Assembly: GCF_000716675.1 (NCBI RefSeq)
Contig: NZ_JNXT01000002.1
Span: forward strand, 1-64,000
Reading direction: 5' to 3'
DNA length: 64,000 nucleotides
Source: Streptomyces alboflavus
Lineage (GTDB): Bacteria; Actinomycetota; Actinomycetes; Streptomycetales; Streptomycetaceae
The notes beneath the pieces are model-generated. The model saw nothing but the letters and a program-made list of their open reading frames with translations, did no database searches and was not told the DNA's origin. A program made the translations under genes and the position numbers. Each line of letters begins with the position of its first letter. Position 1 is the first letter of the stretch. Of the stretch, positions 25,164 through 33,540 are shown in pieces.

Positions 25164-26573
25164 ATGGCGGAGCAGAGCGGCACGTCCCGGCGCAGTGTTC
25201 TCGCGGTGGCCGCGGCCGCCACCACGGCCGGCGCCGTCGGCCTTCAGGCGGGCCCCGCGGCGGCGCGCGACGGCGACGGACGGAGCCGTACCGCGCAGGA
25301 GCCGTCGCGTGAACTCAGGGCGCTGCTGCGGGAGATCGACCACCGCCGCATCGAGGCGACCGTGCGGCGGCTCGCCGCGTTCGGCACCCGGCACACGCTC
25401 TCCGCGCAGGACGACCCCGAGCGCGGCATCGGCGCGGCACGGGACTGGATCCTCGCCGAGATGCGGCGCCACGCGGGTGCGGCGGGCGGCCGGATGCGCG
25501 TGGAGCTCCAGTCGTACGTCCAGGAGCCGGGCCCGCGCATCCCGGAGCCGACGCGCATCACCAACGTCGTGGCCACGCTGCGCGGTTCGGCGTCACCGGA
25601 CCGGCTGTACGTCGTGTCGGGGCACTACGACTCGCGGGCGAGCGACGTCATGGACTTCACCAGCGACGCGCCCGGCGCCGACGACGACGCCTCCGGGGTC
25701 GCGGTGGTGATGGAGCTGGCGCGGGTCATGGCGCGCCGGAGGCTCGGCGCGACCGTCGTGTTCGCGGCCGTCGCGGGCGAGGAGCAGGGCCTGTTCGGCG
25801 CGGCGCACATGGCGGAGCAGTACAAGCTCCGGAAGGCCGACGTGCAGGGGATGTTCACCAACGACATCGTCGGCAGCCCCACCGCCGACGACGGCACCCG
25901 CGACCCGCGCACGATCCGCCTCTTCGCGGAGGGTGTGCCCTCGTCCGAGACCCCCGAGGAGGCCGCGGTGCGGCGCTCGGTGGGCGGCGAGAACGACTCG
26001 CCCTCGCGCCAACTCGCCCGCTTCGTACGCGACGTCGCCGACAACGACGCGACCGGCATGAAGGTCCGCGTCGTCTACCGCCGCGACCGCTATCTGCGCG
26101 GCGGCGACCACATCCCCTTCCTCGAACGCGCCTACCCCGCGGTCCGGTTCACCGAGCCCGCCGAGGACTACGCCCACCAGCACCAGGACGTCCGCGTGGA
26201 GGACGGCAAGCAGTACGGGGACCTGCCGGAGTTCTGCGACTTCCCCTACATCGCGCGCGTCGCCCGCGTGAACGCCGCCGCCCTGTGGAGCCTCGCCCAG
26301 GCCCCCGGCACCCCGCGCGGCGCGAAGATCCTCACCGCCGCGCTCACCAACGACACCGAACTCGTGTGGGAGCGGGGCCCGGAGAAGGACCTCGCGAGGT
26401 ACGAGGTCGTCTGGCGCGAGACGACCGCGTCCGACTGGACCCATGTGATCGACGTCGGCGACGCCACCCGTCACACGGTCGACCTGTCCAAGGACAACGT
26501 CTTCTTCGGCGTCCGCGCGGTCGGCCGCTCCGGCCTGCGCAGCCCCGTGGCGTTCCCCTCGCCGCAGCGCTGA
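25164..26573 (+). CDS. Secreted M28-family metallopeptidase
   Basis: 469 residues. A twin-arginine signal (TSRRSVLAVAAAATTAGAVG, residues ~7-26) points to Tat export. The M28 zinc ligands appear as SGHYDSR (His and Asp), PGADDDASGVAV (second Asp), AGEEQGLFGA (catalytic Glu and ligand Glu), FTNDIVGS and a C-terminal His in EDYAHQHQD. Residues ~375-469 resemble a fibronectin type III-like module (LVWERGPEKDLARYEVVWRET). It probably cleaves peptides outside the cell. The ATG is chosen because the Tat motif follows directly. Its 3' end overlaps the convergent regulator gene by about 100 bases. Confidence 0.88.
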   Translation: MAEQSGTSRRSVLAVAAAATTAGAVGLQAGPAAARDGDGRSRTAQEPSRELRALLREIDHRRIEATVRRLAAFGTRHTLSAQDDPERGIGAARDWILAEMRRHAGAAGGRMRVELQSYVQEPGPRIPEPTRITNVVATLRGSASPDRLYVVSGHYDSRASDVMDFTSDAPGADDDASGVAVVMELARVMARRRLGATVVFAAVAGEEQGLFGAAHMAEQYKLRKADVQGMFTNDIVGSPTADDGTRDPRTIRLFAEGVPSSETPEEAAVRRSVGGENDSPSRQLARFVRDVADNDATGMKVRVVYRRDRYLRGGDHIPFLERAYPAVRFTEPAEDYAHQHQDVRVEDGKQYGDLPEFCDFPYIARVARVNAAALWSLAQAPGTPRGAKILTAALTNDTELVWERGPEKDLARYEVVWRETTASDWTHVIDVGDATRHTVDLSKDNVFFGVRAVGRSGLRSPVAFPSPQR

Positions 26574-27415
26574 TCCCTGCCGCGCGCGGAGAGCAGGGCG
26601 AGCGCGGCGCGGGACGGTGTGCCCTCGTCGGCCGCGTACGTGACCAGCGCCTGGTCGGGCGCGTCGGGTAGGCGCAGCGTCTCGCGGCGCAGGGTCAGCT
26701 CACCGGCCGCCGGGTGGCGCAGCCGCTCCACGCCGTGGGAGTGCTCGCGCACCAGCTGCTCGGCCCACAGCGCGCTGAACTCGTCGCTGCGCACGGAGAG
26801 TTCGCCGAGCAGGTCGCAGAGGCGGTCGTCGCACGGGTGGCGGCCCAGGTCCATGCGCAGCGCGGCGACGGTGTCGCGGGCGGTCTCCTGCCACGCCTCC
26901 TGGTCCGGGTAGCGGCTCCGCACGCCCGGGTCGAGGAAGTGCAGCCACGCCACGTTGCGCTGCTCGGCGGGCAGCGCGTCGAAGTCGGTGAACAGCGCGC
27001 GGGCCGGGCCGTTCGAGCCGAGGATGTCCAGGCGCCGGCCGACGACGTACGCGGGCACGCCGTCGAGTGCGCCGAGCAGCACCTTGACGCCCGCCCTGAC
27101 CGGCTGCGGGGCGGGCGGTGTGGACGCGGGGTGGCGCAGGGCGCGGGTGAGGTGGCCCAGGTGCGCGCGCTCGGCGTCGTCGAGCCGCAGGGCCCGGGCG
27201 ACCGCGTCGAGGACAGCGTCGGAGACGTTGTGGGTCCTGCCCTGTTCGAGCCGTACGTAGTAGTCGACGCTGACCCCGGCGAGCTCCGCCAACTCCTCGC
27301 GGCGCAGGCCCGGCACCCGCCGCCGTCCGCCGAACGGCCGCGCCCCGGCGTCCTCCGGCCGCAGCCGGGCGCGGCGGGAGCGGAGGAAGGCGGCGAGTTC
27401 GGTGCGGAAGTCCAT
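26471..27415 (-). CDS. MmyB-like helix-turn-helix regulator
   Basis: 314 residues. The N-terminal xre-type HTH (about 10-75: LRREELAELAGVSVDYYVRLEQGR) joins a MmyB-type ligand domain with the DWLARALFTDFDALP- and RNVAWLHFLDP-like segments and the PAAGELTLRRETLRLP region. The family normally stops soon after the AADEGTPSRAALALL segment; here about 35 unrelated residues follow, read from the antisense of the M28 gene's end. It is divergent from an SDR gene, the usual arrangement for these regulators and probably their target. Confidence 0.85.
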   Translation of the reverse strand: MDFRTELAAFLRSRRARLRPEDAGARPFGGRRRVPGLRREELAELAGVSVDYYVRLEQGRTHNVSDAVLDAVARALRLDDAERAHLGHLTRALRHPASTPPAPQPVRAGVKVLLGALDGVPAYVVGRRLDILGSNGPARALFTDFDALPAEQRNVAWLHFLDPGVRSRYPDQEAWQETARDTVAALRMDLGRHPCDDRLCDLLGELSVRSDEFSALWAEQLVREHSHGVERLRHPAAGELTLRRETLRLPDAPDQALVTYAADEGTPSRAALALLSARGRDQRCGEGNATGLRRPERPTARTPKKTLSLDRSTV

Positions 27416-27730
27416 GGATCAATTGTCCGGCACGGGGTTGCTCCGCCCGGAGCCAGGGTTCCCCGCCCCGGGGCGCCGCCGGACGGGACAGGGCAAGGCA
27501 CGGGAGAGCAGGGCAAGGCACGGGAGCGCAGGGCAGGGGAGAGCAGGGCAACGCACGGGAGGGCACGGCAGGGGAGGGCCGGTACCGCACCGCGAAGGTG
27601 GTTCTGCCAGACCCAGGGTCGAGCCGGGCCCTGGGTAGGCAGCTGGATCTCCCGCAGGGTTGTTCCCGAGGCCGTACCCCGCGGCCACCGCGGCAACGCG
27701 GTCCACCCCCGCACACGCCGGGAGACCACC
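27416..27730. promoter_or_regulatory. Divergent 315-base region with GGGCA/ACGGGAG repeats
   Basis: Between the MmyB-like regulator and the SDR gene. Positions 27482-27580 contain repeated short units built from gggcaaggcacgggag and gagcagggca variants, at least four in a row. The segment 27600-27660 should hold the SDR promoter. No gene is visible. Confidence 0.55.
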
Positions 27731-28519
27731 ATGACCCTCACCACCGCCCAGGCCACGTCCCTCGCCCGCCCCCTCACCGGCCGGGTGGCCGTCGTGACCG
27801 GTGCCTCCAGCGGCATCGGCGAGGCCACCGCGCAGGTGCTCGCCGCCCAGGGCGCGCGGGTCGCCCTGCTGGCGCGGCGCGGCGAGCGGCTCGCCGCACA
27901 TGTGGCACGGATCGAGGAGGCGGGCGGCAGCGCGCTAGCCCTCCCGACGGATGTGACCGACCCGGCGTCCCTGGCGGCGGCCGCCGCCGACGTCCGCTCC
28001 CGGCTCGGCCGCGTCGACCTCCTCGTCAACAACGCGGGCCTCGCCCTGCCCGACCAGCTCGACGGGTCCACGGGGAACTGGCAGCGCATGATCGACGTGA
28101 ACGTCACCGGGGCCTTCGCCGTCGTCGAGACGTTCGTCCCCGACCTGCTCGCCGCCGCCGCCGAACGGGGCCACGCCGACCTCGTCAACATCTCCTCCGC
28201 CGCCGCCCAGAGCGTCCTGCCGGGCTTCGCCGGATACGCCGCCGGCAAGGCCGCGTTCAGCCACCTCTCCCGCAATCTGCGCGCCCGCCTGAACCCCGCC
28301 GATGTACGCGTCACGAACATCGAACCCGGCACCGTCGACACCGAACTCCGCGACCACATCGACGACCCCGCGATCAGCGCCGCCGTCCAGGACGCCGTCG
28401 GGTCCATCGAGGGCATCCCCTCCGGGACCGACGTCGCCGAGCTCATCGCCTTCGCCGTCGGCCGCCCCCGCCACGTGAACCTGCCGCACCTGTCCGTGTT
28501 GCCGACGCGCGAGGTCTAG
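27731..28519 (+). CDS. Short-chain dehydrogenase/reductase
   Basis: 262 residues, classical SDR. The cofactor loop is VVTGASSGIGEATA (near residue 22), NNAG follows, Ser is in ISSAAAQSVLPGF, and the catalytic Tyr/Lys pair is in GYAAGKAAFSHL. Arg at the end of the second strand (LLARRGERL) favours NADP(H). Substrate unknown. Divergent from the MmyB-like regulator, which is its likely controller. Ends just before a strong hairpin. Confidence 0.88.
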   Translation: MTLTTAQATSLARPLTGRVAVVTGASSGIGEATAQVLAAQGARVALLARRGERLAAHVARIEEAGGSALALPTDVTDPASLAAAAADVRSRLGRVDLLVNNAGLALPDQLDGSTGNWQRMIDVNVTGAFAVVETFVPDLLAAAAERGHADLVNISSAAAQSVLPGFAGYAAGKAAFSHLSRNLRARLNPADVRVTNIEPGTVDTELRDHIDDPAISAAVQDAVGSIEGIPSGTDVAELIAFAVGRPRHVNLPHLSVLPTREV

Positions 28520-28537
28520 GGCCTGTCCGACGGGTTG

Positions 28538-28574
28538 GCGCGGGGCCCGGACCTCGCCGGGTCGGGCCCCGCGC
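28538..28574. terminator. 12-bp bidirectional terminator hairpin
   Basis: gcgcggggcccg (28538-28549) pairs perfectly with cgggccccgcgc (28563-28574) around a 13-base loop, between the convergent SDR and MFS genes. Confidence 0.75.
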
Positions 28575-28580
28575 GCCGGA

Positions 28581-29837
28581 TCAGCGCTCGGAGTAGACGT
28601 CCTCGTCGGCCGGGGCCGTGCGCGGGGCGTCCGACCACGCCTTCGTGCGGCCCACGGACAGGAACTGTTCCTCCAGGAGCAGGACCAGGGCGGCCACCGT
28701 CATCAGGCCGCCCACCAGGAACGTGCCGCGCACGCCGATGACCGGCAGGAGCAGGCCGCCGGCCAGGGCGCCCGCGGCCACGCCGGTGTTGAACGCGGCG
28801 CCGTTCGCCGCGATGGCGGTCTCCGTGCGGCCGGGCGCGAAGTGCATGACCTGGCTCTGGGTGGCCATGAAGACCGGCCCGAGGGAGGCGCCGAGGAGCA
28901 CCATCATGATCACGGCGACGGTCTTCGAGCCGCCCGCCGCGTACAGGCCGAGGAGCCCCACCGCCTGCGTGGTCACCGGGATGGTGAGCGTGGCGCGGGG
29001 GAAGCGGTCCAGGAGGCGGCCGTAGACCGTGACGGACACGATGCCGGTCACACCGAGGACGAGCAGCAGTGTGCTGACCCTGGACTCGGTGAACCCGCTC
29101 TCGTCCACGAGGAACTTCGAGATGTACGTGTAGCCCGCGAAGACGCCCGTGACCGTCAGGCCGGTCACGGCGAGGACGACGGCGAAGCGGCGGGTGTCGG
29201 GGGCGACGCCGCGCACCGCGTGGCTCTCCTCCGGGGGCGTGGACGGCAGGGCCGTCAGGATGAGGACGAGCGGCGGGATGGCGAGCGCGCCGACCACCAG
29301 GAACGGCACCTGCCAACTGGTGTGCTGGCCGAGCCAGGTGCCGCCGGGCACCCCGAGGACGAGGGCCGCCGAACCGCCCACCGACAGCGCGCCGATGACC
29401 CGGCCGCGCACGTGCGGCGGGAAGAGCCCGACCGCGACCGGCCCCATCACCGCCCAGAACAGTGCCTGCGCCACCGCCGTCACCAACCGGCAGACCAGCA
29501 GCACCCAGTACGAGGAGACCACCGCCGCGACCACGCTCGCCAGGAAGAGCCCGGCGAGCAGGAGGCACAGCACCAGACGGCGCGGCACGGACCGGGTGAG
29601 CTGGGCGATCGGCACGGAGACGACGGCGACGGTCAGGCCGTACCCCGACACCAGGAGTCCGACGGCGGCCAGGGAGACGTCCATGTCCTCCGACATCAGC
29701 TTCAGGACGCCGATGGGCAGGTTCTCGGTCGTGTTGAAGGCGAACGCGCCCAGCATGAGCGCGGCCACCACGGCCACGCCGCGTCGGTTCCCGGCCCAGC
29801 CGGTGCCGGGTGGGGTAGCTGTTCGGTCCGTCGCCAT
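28581..29837 (-). CDS. MFS exporter, chloramphenicol-resistance (Cmx/CmlR) type
   Basis: A 418-residue, 12-helix drug:proton antiporter. Landmarks are FNTTENLPIGVLKLMSEDM in helix 1, the A-motif-like SVPRRLVLC loop, and the PVAVGLFPPHVRGRVIGALSVGGSAALVLGVPGGTWLG antiporter C-motif region. It probably exports a small molecule or drug. The ATG at 29837 is used, with ggagga-like bases upstream. It is divergent from the condensation-domain gene that starts cluster 2, so it could be that cluster's exporter, although it may equally belong to the neighbouring housekeeping genes. Confidence 0.85.
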   Translation of the reverse strand: MATDRTATPPGTGWAGNRRGVAVVAALMLGAFAFNTTENLPIGVLKLMSEDMDVSLAAVGLLVSGYGLTVAVVSVPIAQLTRSVPRRLVLCLLLAGLFLASVVAAVVSSYWVLLVCRLVTAVAQALFWAVMGPVAVGLFPPHVRGRVIGALSVGGSAALVLGVPGGTWLGQHTSWQVPFLVVGALAIPPLVLILTALPSTPPEESHAVRGVAPDTRRFAVVLAVTGLTVTGVFAGYTYISKFLVDESGFTESRVSTLLLVLGVTGIVSVTVYGRLLDRFPRATLTIPVTTQAVGLLGLYAAGGSKTVAVIMMVLLGASLGPVFMATQSQVMHFAPGRTETAIAANGAAFNTGVAAGALAGGLLLPVIGVRGTFLVGGLMTVAALVLLLEEQFLSVGRTKAWSDAPRTAPADEDVYSER

Positions 29838-30292
29838 CCATCCTCCACGTTCACGGTGCGTACACGAGCGTTCGAAACTGCCGGTTCTTGCTTCAACGGG
29901 CTGTAGGCAAAGGGAGTTTCCGGGGGGCGCCCCGATGATCGTGGAGGCAGCCGCAGTCCTGCGTAAACCCTGGTCGTCAAGGTGTGGCTCATATGCGTCG
30001 AGTTGGCCGAGTCCAATAGTCGTCGCTTTGCGTGATTACGGCTTCGGTAACAGAGCCGGTGGCCATTGCATTCAGTGACATTGGCACATGCCCCCTGATT
30101 GGGTATGGACGTTCGATCAAGTGACGGGTAGGCTACCGTTCGTTGTCCTGGGCCCCCACCGATCCCCCCACCACTTCCCGGACTTCGAAACTGTTCCCCA
30201 CCAATGGGTACGCGCGACCGATACATGGTGTCCGTGACGTCTGTGCGATGTGGCGTCGATTTAAGCAAGTGTCCTCTTGAGGAGGGTGAACG
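29838..30292. promoter_or_regulatory. Divergent 455-base, lower-GC region upstream of cluster 2
   Basis: No supportable gene on either strand. The stretch 29980-30290 is noticeably richer in A/T than its surroundings. It ends in a strong ribosome site (gaggagggtga) for the TTG-started condensation gene. Promoters for the MFS exporter and for cluster 2 must lie here, but I could not define boxes with confidence. Confidence 0.45.
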
Positions 30293-31624
30293 TTGCTTAA
30301 TCGCGAGAGAACAGAACGACCGCTCCTTGCTCCGCAGTTGCGCACATGGATGGCTCAAGCGGAAGATCTTGCCAACCCTGTCTACTGTATTTGCGACTAT
30401 CTCGACATTCGCGGGCGCATTGCTCCGGAACTGATGGTGCTGGCACATGAACAGGTCGAGCGCGAGGCCGATGCATTGCGTCTCGTGATTGTCCCGACAG
30501 GCGGCGAAGAAGGCGGATATCACCAATTCCTGAGAGCCGATCCCGCCCCGCTCGACGTCATCGACGTGAGCACCGGGTCCGACCCGGAGGCGGCGGCCAG
30601 GGAATGGATGGAGAAGGACGCCCAAAGGCCCGTCGACCCACAGCTGCTGTGCCGCGCGGCGCTCCTGAAAATCGCCGACGACCACTTTGTCCTGTACCGA
30701 CGCGTGCATCACGCGGTCGTCGACGGATACAGCCTCGCGCTCATCTTCAATCGCACCGCCGCGGTCTACACGGCACTCGCGGGCGGGCTTCCCGCCGACG
30801 AGGGAGCGTTCCCCGCGTTCACGCGCCTCACGGACGCCGAGGCCGGCTACCGCGAGAGCAAGAGCTTCGCCCGCGACCGCGCCCACTGGCTGGACAGGAC
30901 GGCCGACCGCCCCGCCCCGGTCAGCCTCTCCGGTCGCAGCGGCCCGCTCGCCGTCGGCCGCCGCCGCACCGCCGAACTCACCCCGGACCGGGTCGGCCGC
31001 CTCGAAGCCGCCGCCGACCGACTCGGCGTGACCTGGTCGGACCTCGCCGTCAGCACCATCACCGCGTACCTGGCCCTCGCCACCGGCGCCCGTGAACTCC
31101 AGCTCGGACTGCCCACCGGCGGACGCCTGAGCCCCCAGGTGCGCAACGTTCCCGGCATGACGATGAACATCCTGCCGCTGCGCCTCGACGCCGACGCGGC
31201 CCTGCCCCTGCGCGAGTTCGCCCGGCGCGTGTCGCGGGAGGTGCGGCAGGTCCTGCTGCACTCCCGCTACCCCACCGCGGAGATCTCCCGGGAAGCCGTC
31301 GCACGGGGCGGCGGGGCACGGCTGTGGGGGCCGATGGTCAACGTCATGAAATTCGACTACAGACTGGATTTCGCGGGAGCCACCGCGTCGATGCGCACCA
31401 TGTCGATTCCCCTCACGATCGACATGACCGTGTACTTCTTCCAGACCGCGGCCGACGGAACGACGGAAGTCATTCTCGACGTCCACCCCGAACTCTTCAG
31501 CCCGCGGGAAACGGACACGCACATGGACGGAATCCTGGCCCTGCTCGACGCGATCGAGAAGGCCGATCCGCATACCCCCGTGCGCGACCTGACCAACGCA
31601 CCGGTGCCCGAGGTGGCCGGCTGA
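30293..31624 (+). CDS. Free-standing NRPS condensation-like domain
   Basis: A 443-residue stand-alone condensation/acyltransferase domain. The catalytic motif is HHAVVDG (near residue 140). The second half carries the SDLAVSTITAYLALATG and GLPTGGR-to-PGMTMNILPLR region, matching C-domain motifs C4-C5. It could join an acyl or aminoacyl carrier to the first NRPS module, which has no C domain of its own. The TTG start at 30293 is well supported by gaggagggtga four bases upstream. The first ~100 codons have lower third-position GC than the neighbours. Confidence 0.85.
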   Translation: MLNRERTERPLLAPQLRTWMAQAEDLANPVYCICDYLDIRGRIAPELMVLAHEQVEREADALRLVIVPTGGEEGGYHQFLRADPAPLDVIDVSTGSDPEAAAREWMEKDAQRPVDPQLLCRAALLKIADDHFVLYRRVHHAVVDGYSLALIFNRTAAVYTALAGGLPADEGAFPAFTRLTDAEAGYRESKSFARDRAHWLDRTADRPAPVSLSGRSGPLAVGRRRTAELTPDRVGRLEAAADRLGVTWSDLAVSTITAYLALATGARELQLGLPTGGRLSPQVRNVPGMTMNILPLRLDADAALPLREFARRVSREVRQVLLHSRYPTAEISREAVARGGGARLWGPMVNVMKFDYRLDFAGATASMRTMSIPLTIDMTVYFFQTAADGTTEVILDVHPELFSPRETDTHMDGILALLDAIEKADPHTPVRDLTNAPVPEVAG

Positions 31625-31886
31625 CCGCCGCACCCTGAACGGAGCGGCACCCCCAGCGGCATCCACCGAGCGGCATTCGGCCCGTCCAGATGCCGTCGCG
31701 ATGCCGCGCCGTACCACGCCCGGAAACACGGGCGGACCCCTACGGGCAGCGCATGTCCAGCACGCCCCGTTATCGAACTGGCCCCGTCCGGTCGCCGCAC
31801 GACGGTCAGTCGCGCCGTCATGCCGGAAACCGCGCGCGGGGACGCACAGCCACCGGGAAAGCTACTGGGAAATCGAGGGAACAACG

Positions 31887-32840
31887 ATGGATCTGACAGC
31901 GGGTGACGCCGTCGACCCGGCCACGCGGAATCCCCAGGAGGCCACCGAACTCAGAGCATCCCTGAAACACCTGCGCACCGAACCCCGAGGCTGGGTGTTC
32001 TCCCTCAAATTCGCCCTCTGCGTGGCGCTGACCGTCCTCGGCGTGGTGATCGTGCTGCAGCCGGTCCTGTGGTGCCGCGTCGTCGGAGTCGTCCTCATCG
32101 GCTGCATGCTCGCGCACGCCGCGGAACTCCAGCACGAGACGCTGCACAATCTCGCGTACCGAAGTCGAAAAGCGAACACCGTCACCGGAATCATCCTCGG
32201 ACTTCCGATGCTGATCTCGTTCGCCGCGTACAAGGCGGCGCACATGCGCCACCATCGCGATCTCGGCACACCGGAGAACCGTGAGTTCTTCGACTACGGC
32301 GATCAGTACGGGTCCAAGGAACGCTCCAGGTTCGGCACGTTCGTCGACTGGACCGTGCGTTTCACGATGGTCCACCACTACGCGCTGTTCGTGGTGAATC
32401 TCGGGCGGTCCCTGCTTGGCCGGGAATTCGAGGGCGAGAGCGTCCGCGTATCACGCAGGATACGCCGGGACCACTTCCTTGCCCTCGGCGCGCTCCTGGC
32501 CTTCACAGGCCTTTCCCTGGCGCTGGGTTCGGCGGTCGTGCTGTGGGTATGGCTGATCCCGCTGGTGCTGGTGGCGGGGCCCGTGCACGCCTTCATCGAA
32601 CTGCCCGAGCACTTCGGCTGCGAGGTCCTGAACCGCGATCCGTTCGCCAATACGAGGACGATCCGCTCCAATCGCGTCCTGACGTGGTTCACGAACGGCA
32701 ACAATTACCACGTCGAGCACCATCTGATGCCGAATCTCCCGCTGGAGCGACTTCCCGACCTGCACGGCGAGGTGAAGGACCGCATTCGCTATTTCAACCG
32801 CGGCTATATCGAGTACTTCGGAAAGCTGCTCCGCAAGTGA
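31887..32840 (+). CDS. Membrane fatty acid desaturase
   Basis: 317 residues with the three histidine clusters of di-iron desaturases: HETLHN (about residue 84), HMRHH (about 117) and NNYHVEHHLMPNLP (about 272). Four likely membrane spans flank them (ALCVALTVLGVVIVLQPVLW, GLPMLISF, HYALFVVNL, FLALGALLAFTGLSLALG). The enzyme inserts a double bond or hydroxyl in an acyl chain, perhaps carrier-bound. ATG at 31887. In context it probably modifies the fatty acyl group of the cluster 2 product. Confidence 0.88.
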   Translation: MDLTAGDAVDPATRNPQEATELRASLKHLRTEPRGWVFSLKFALCVALTVLGVVIVLQPVLWCRVVGVVLIGCMLAHAAELQHETLHNLAYRSRKANTVTGIILGLPMLISFAAYKAAHMRHHRDLGTPENREFFDYGDQYGSKERSRFGTFVDWTVRFTMVHHYALFVVNLGRSLLGREFEGESVRVSRRIRRDHFLALGALLAFTGLSLALGSAVVLWVWLIPLVLVAGPVHAFIELPEHFGCEVLNRDPFANTRTIRSNRVLTWFTNGNNYHVEHHLMPNLPLERLPDLHGEVKDRIRYFNRGYIEYFGKLLRK

Positions 32841-32883
32841 GCCACCGGGCGAGCCAACGCAACACGGGTGAGAGGAGCAGTGG

Positions 32884-33540
32884 ATGAACGTGACCTTCAA
32901 AGTGGCGCGCACCGAGGCCGACATGGCCGACGTGCTGCGACTCCGGGACGCCGTCTACGTCGGGGACCAGGGCCGACTCGCCGACGCGGCCGACACCGCC
33001 GCGACCTTCGACCGGTTCGACGCCCACGCCGAATACATCCTGGGATACGTCGAGGGCCAGGCCGCGGGCACCGTCAAGGTCGTGCCGGACTCCGCCGCCG
33101 GACTGCCGTGCGACGACACCGTGGACATCTCGGCGCTGCGCGTCGGCAACAGGCTCGTGGAATTCGGGCACTTGATGACGCTGCCGTCGATGCGCCACCG
33201 CGAGATCGGCATGGCGCTCATGCGCGAAGCCGTGATCCACAGCGCCAGGAAACACGACATGACGCACATCCTCGGCGACTTCTTCGTGGACGACTCCGAA
33301 GGGCTGCGGGGCTTCTACAAGGAAATCGGCTTCTTCGCCCTGCACGAACCCTATGAGGACACCCGGTTCAAGGGCGCCCCGCTCAGCCTCGTCGCGGCGC
33401 TCGACGTCACCGAGGCGGTCAGCAGGGCACGCACACCGGAAGGCCGGAAGAGCCGACTGCTCCAGTACTTCTTCGGCGACTACGACAGCTATGTGAGCGA
33501 GGAGGTGACGGATGCGGACACGGCGCCAGCGGCTGGCTGA
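32884..33540 (+). CDS. FeeM/autoinducer-synthase-like N-acyltransferase
   Basis: 218 residues, GNAT fold of the N-acyl amino acid synthase kind. The start VLRLRDAVYVGDQGRL resembles the LxxRxxVxxxE/Q segment of these enzymes. VDISALRVGNRLVEFGHLMTLPSMRHREIGMALM is the acyl-carrier binding core. Such enzymes move a fatty acyl group from acyl-ACP to an amino acid amine. SD gagaggag precedes ATG 32884. It lies 43 bases after the desaturase and overlaps the aminotransferase by 29 bases, so all three are co-expressed. Confidence 0.75.
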   Translation: MNVTFKVARTEADMADVLRLRDAVYVGDQGRLADAADTAATFDRFDAHAEYILGYVEGQAAGTVKVVPDSAAGLPCDDTVDISALRVGNRLVEFGHLMTLPSMRHREIGMALMREAVIHSARKHDMTHILGDFFVDDSEGLRGFYKEIGFFALHEPYEDTRFKGAPLSLVAALDVTEAVSRARTPEGRKSRLLQYFFGDYDSYVSEEVTDADTAPAAG

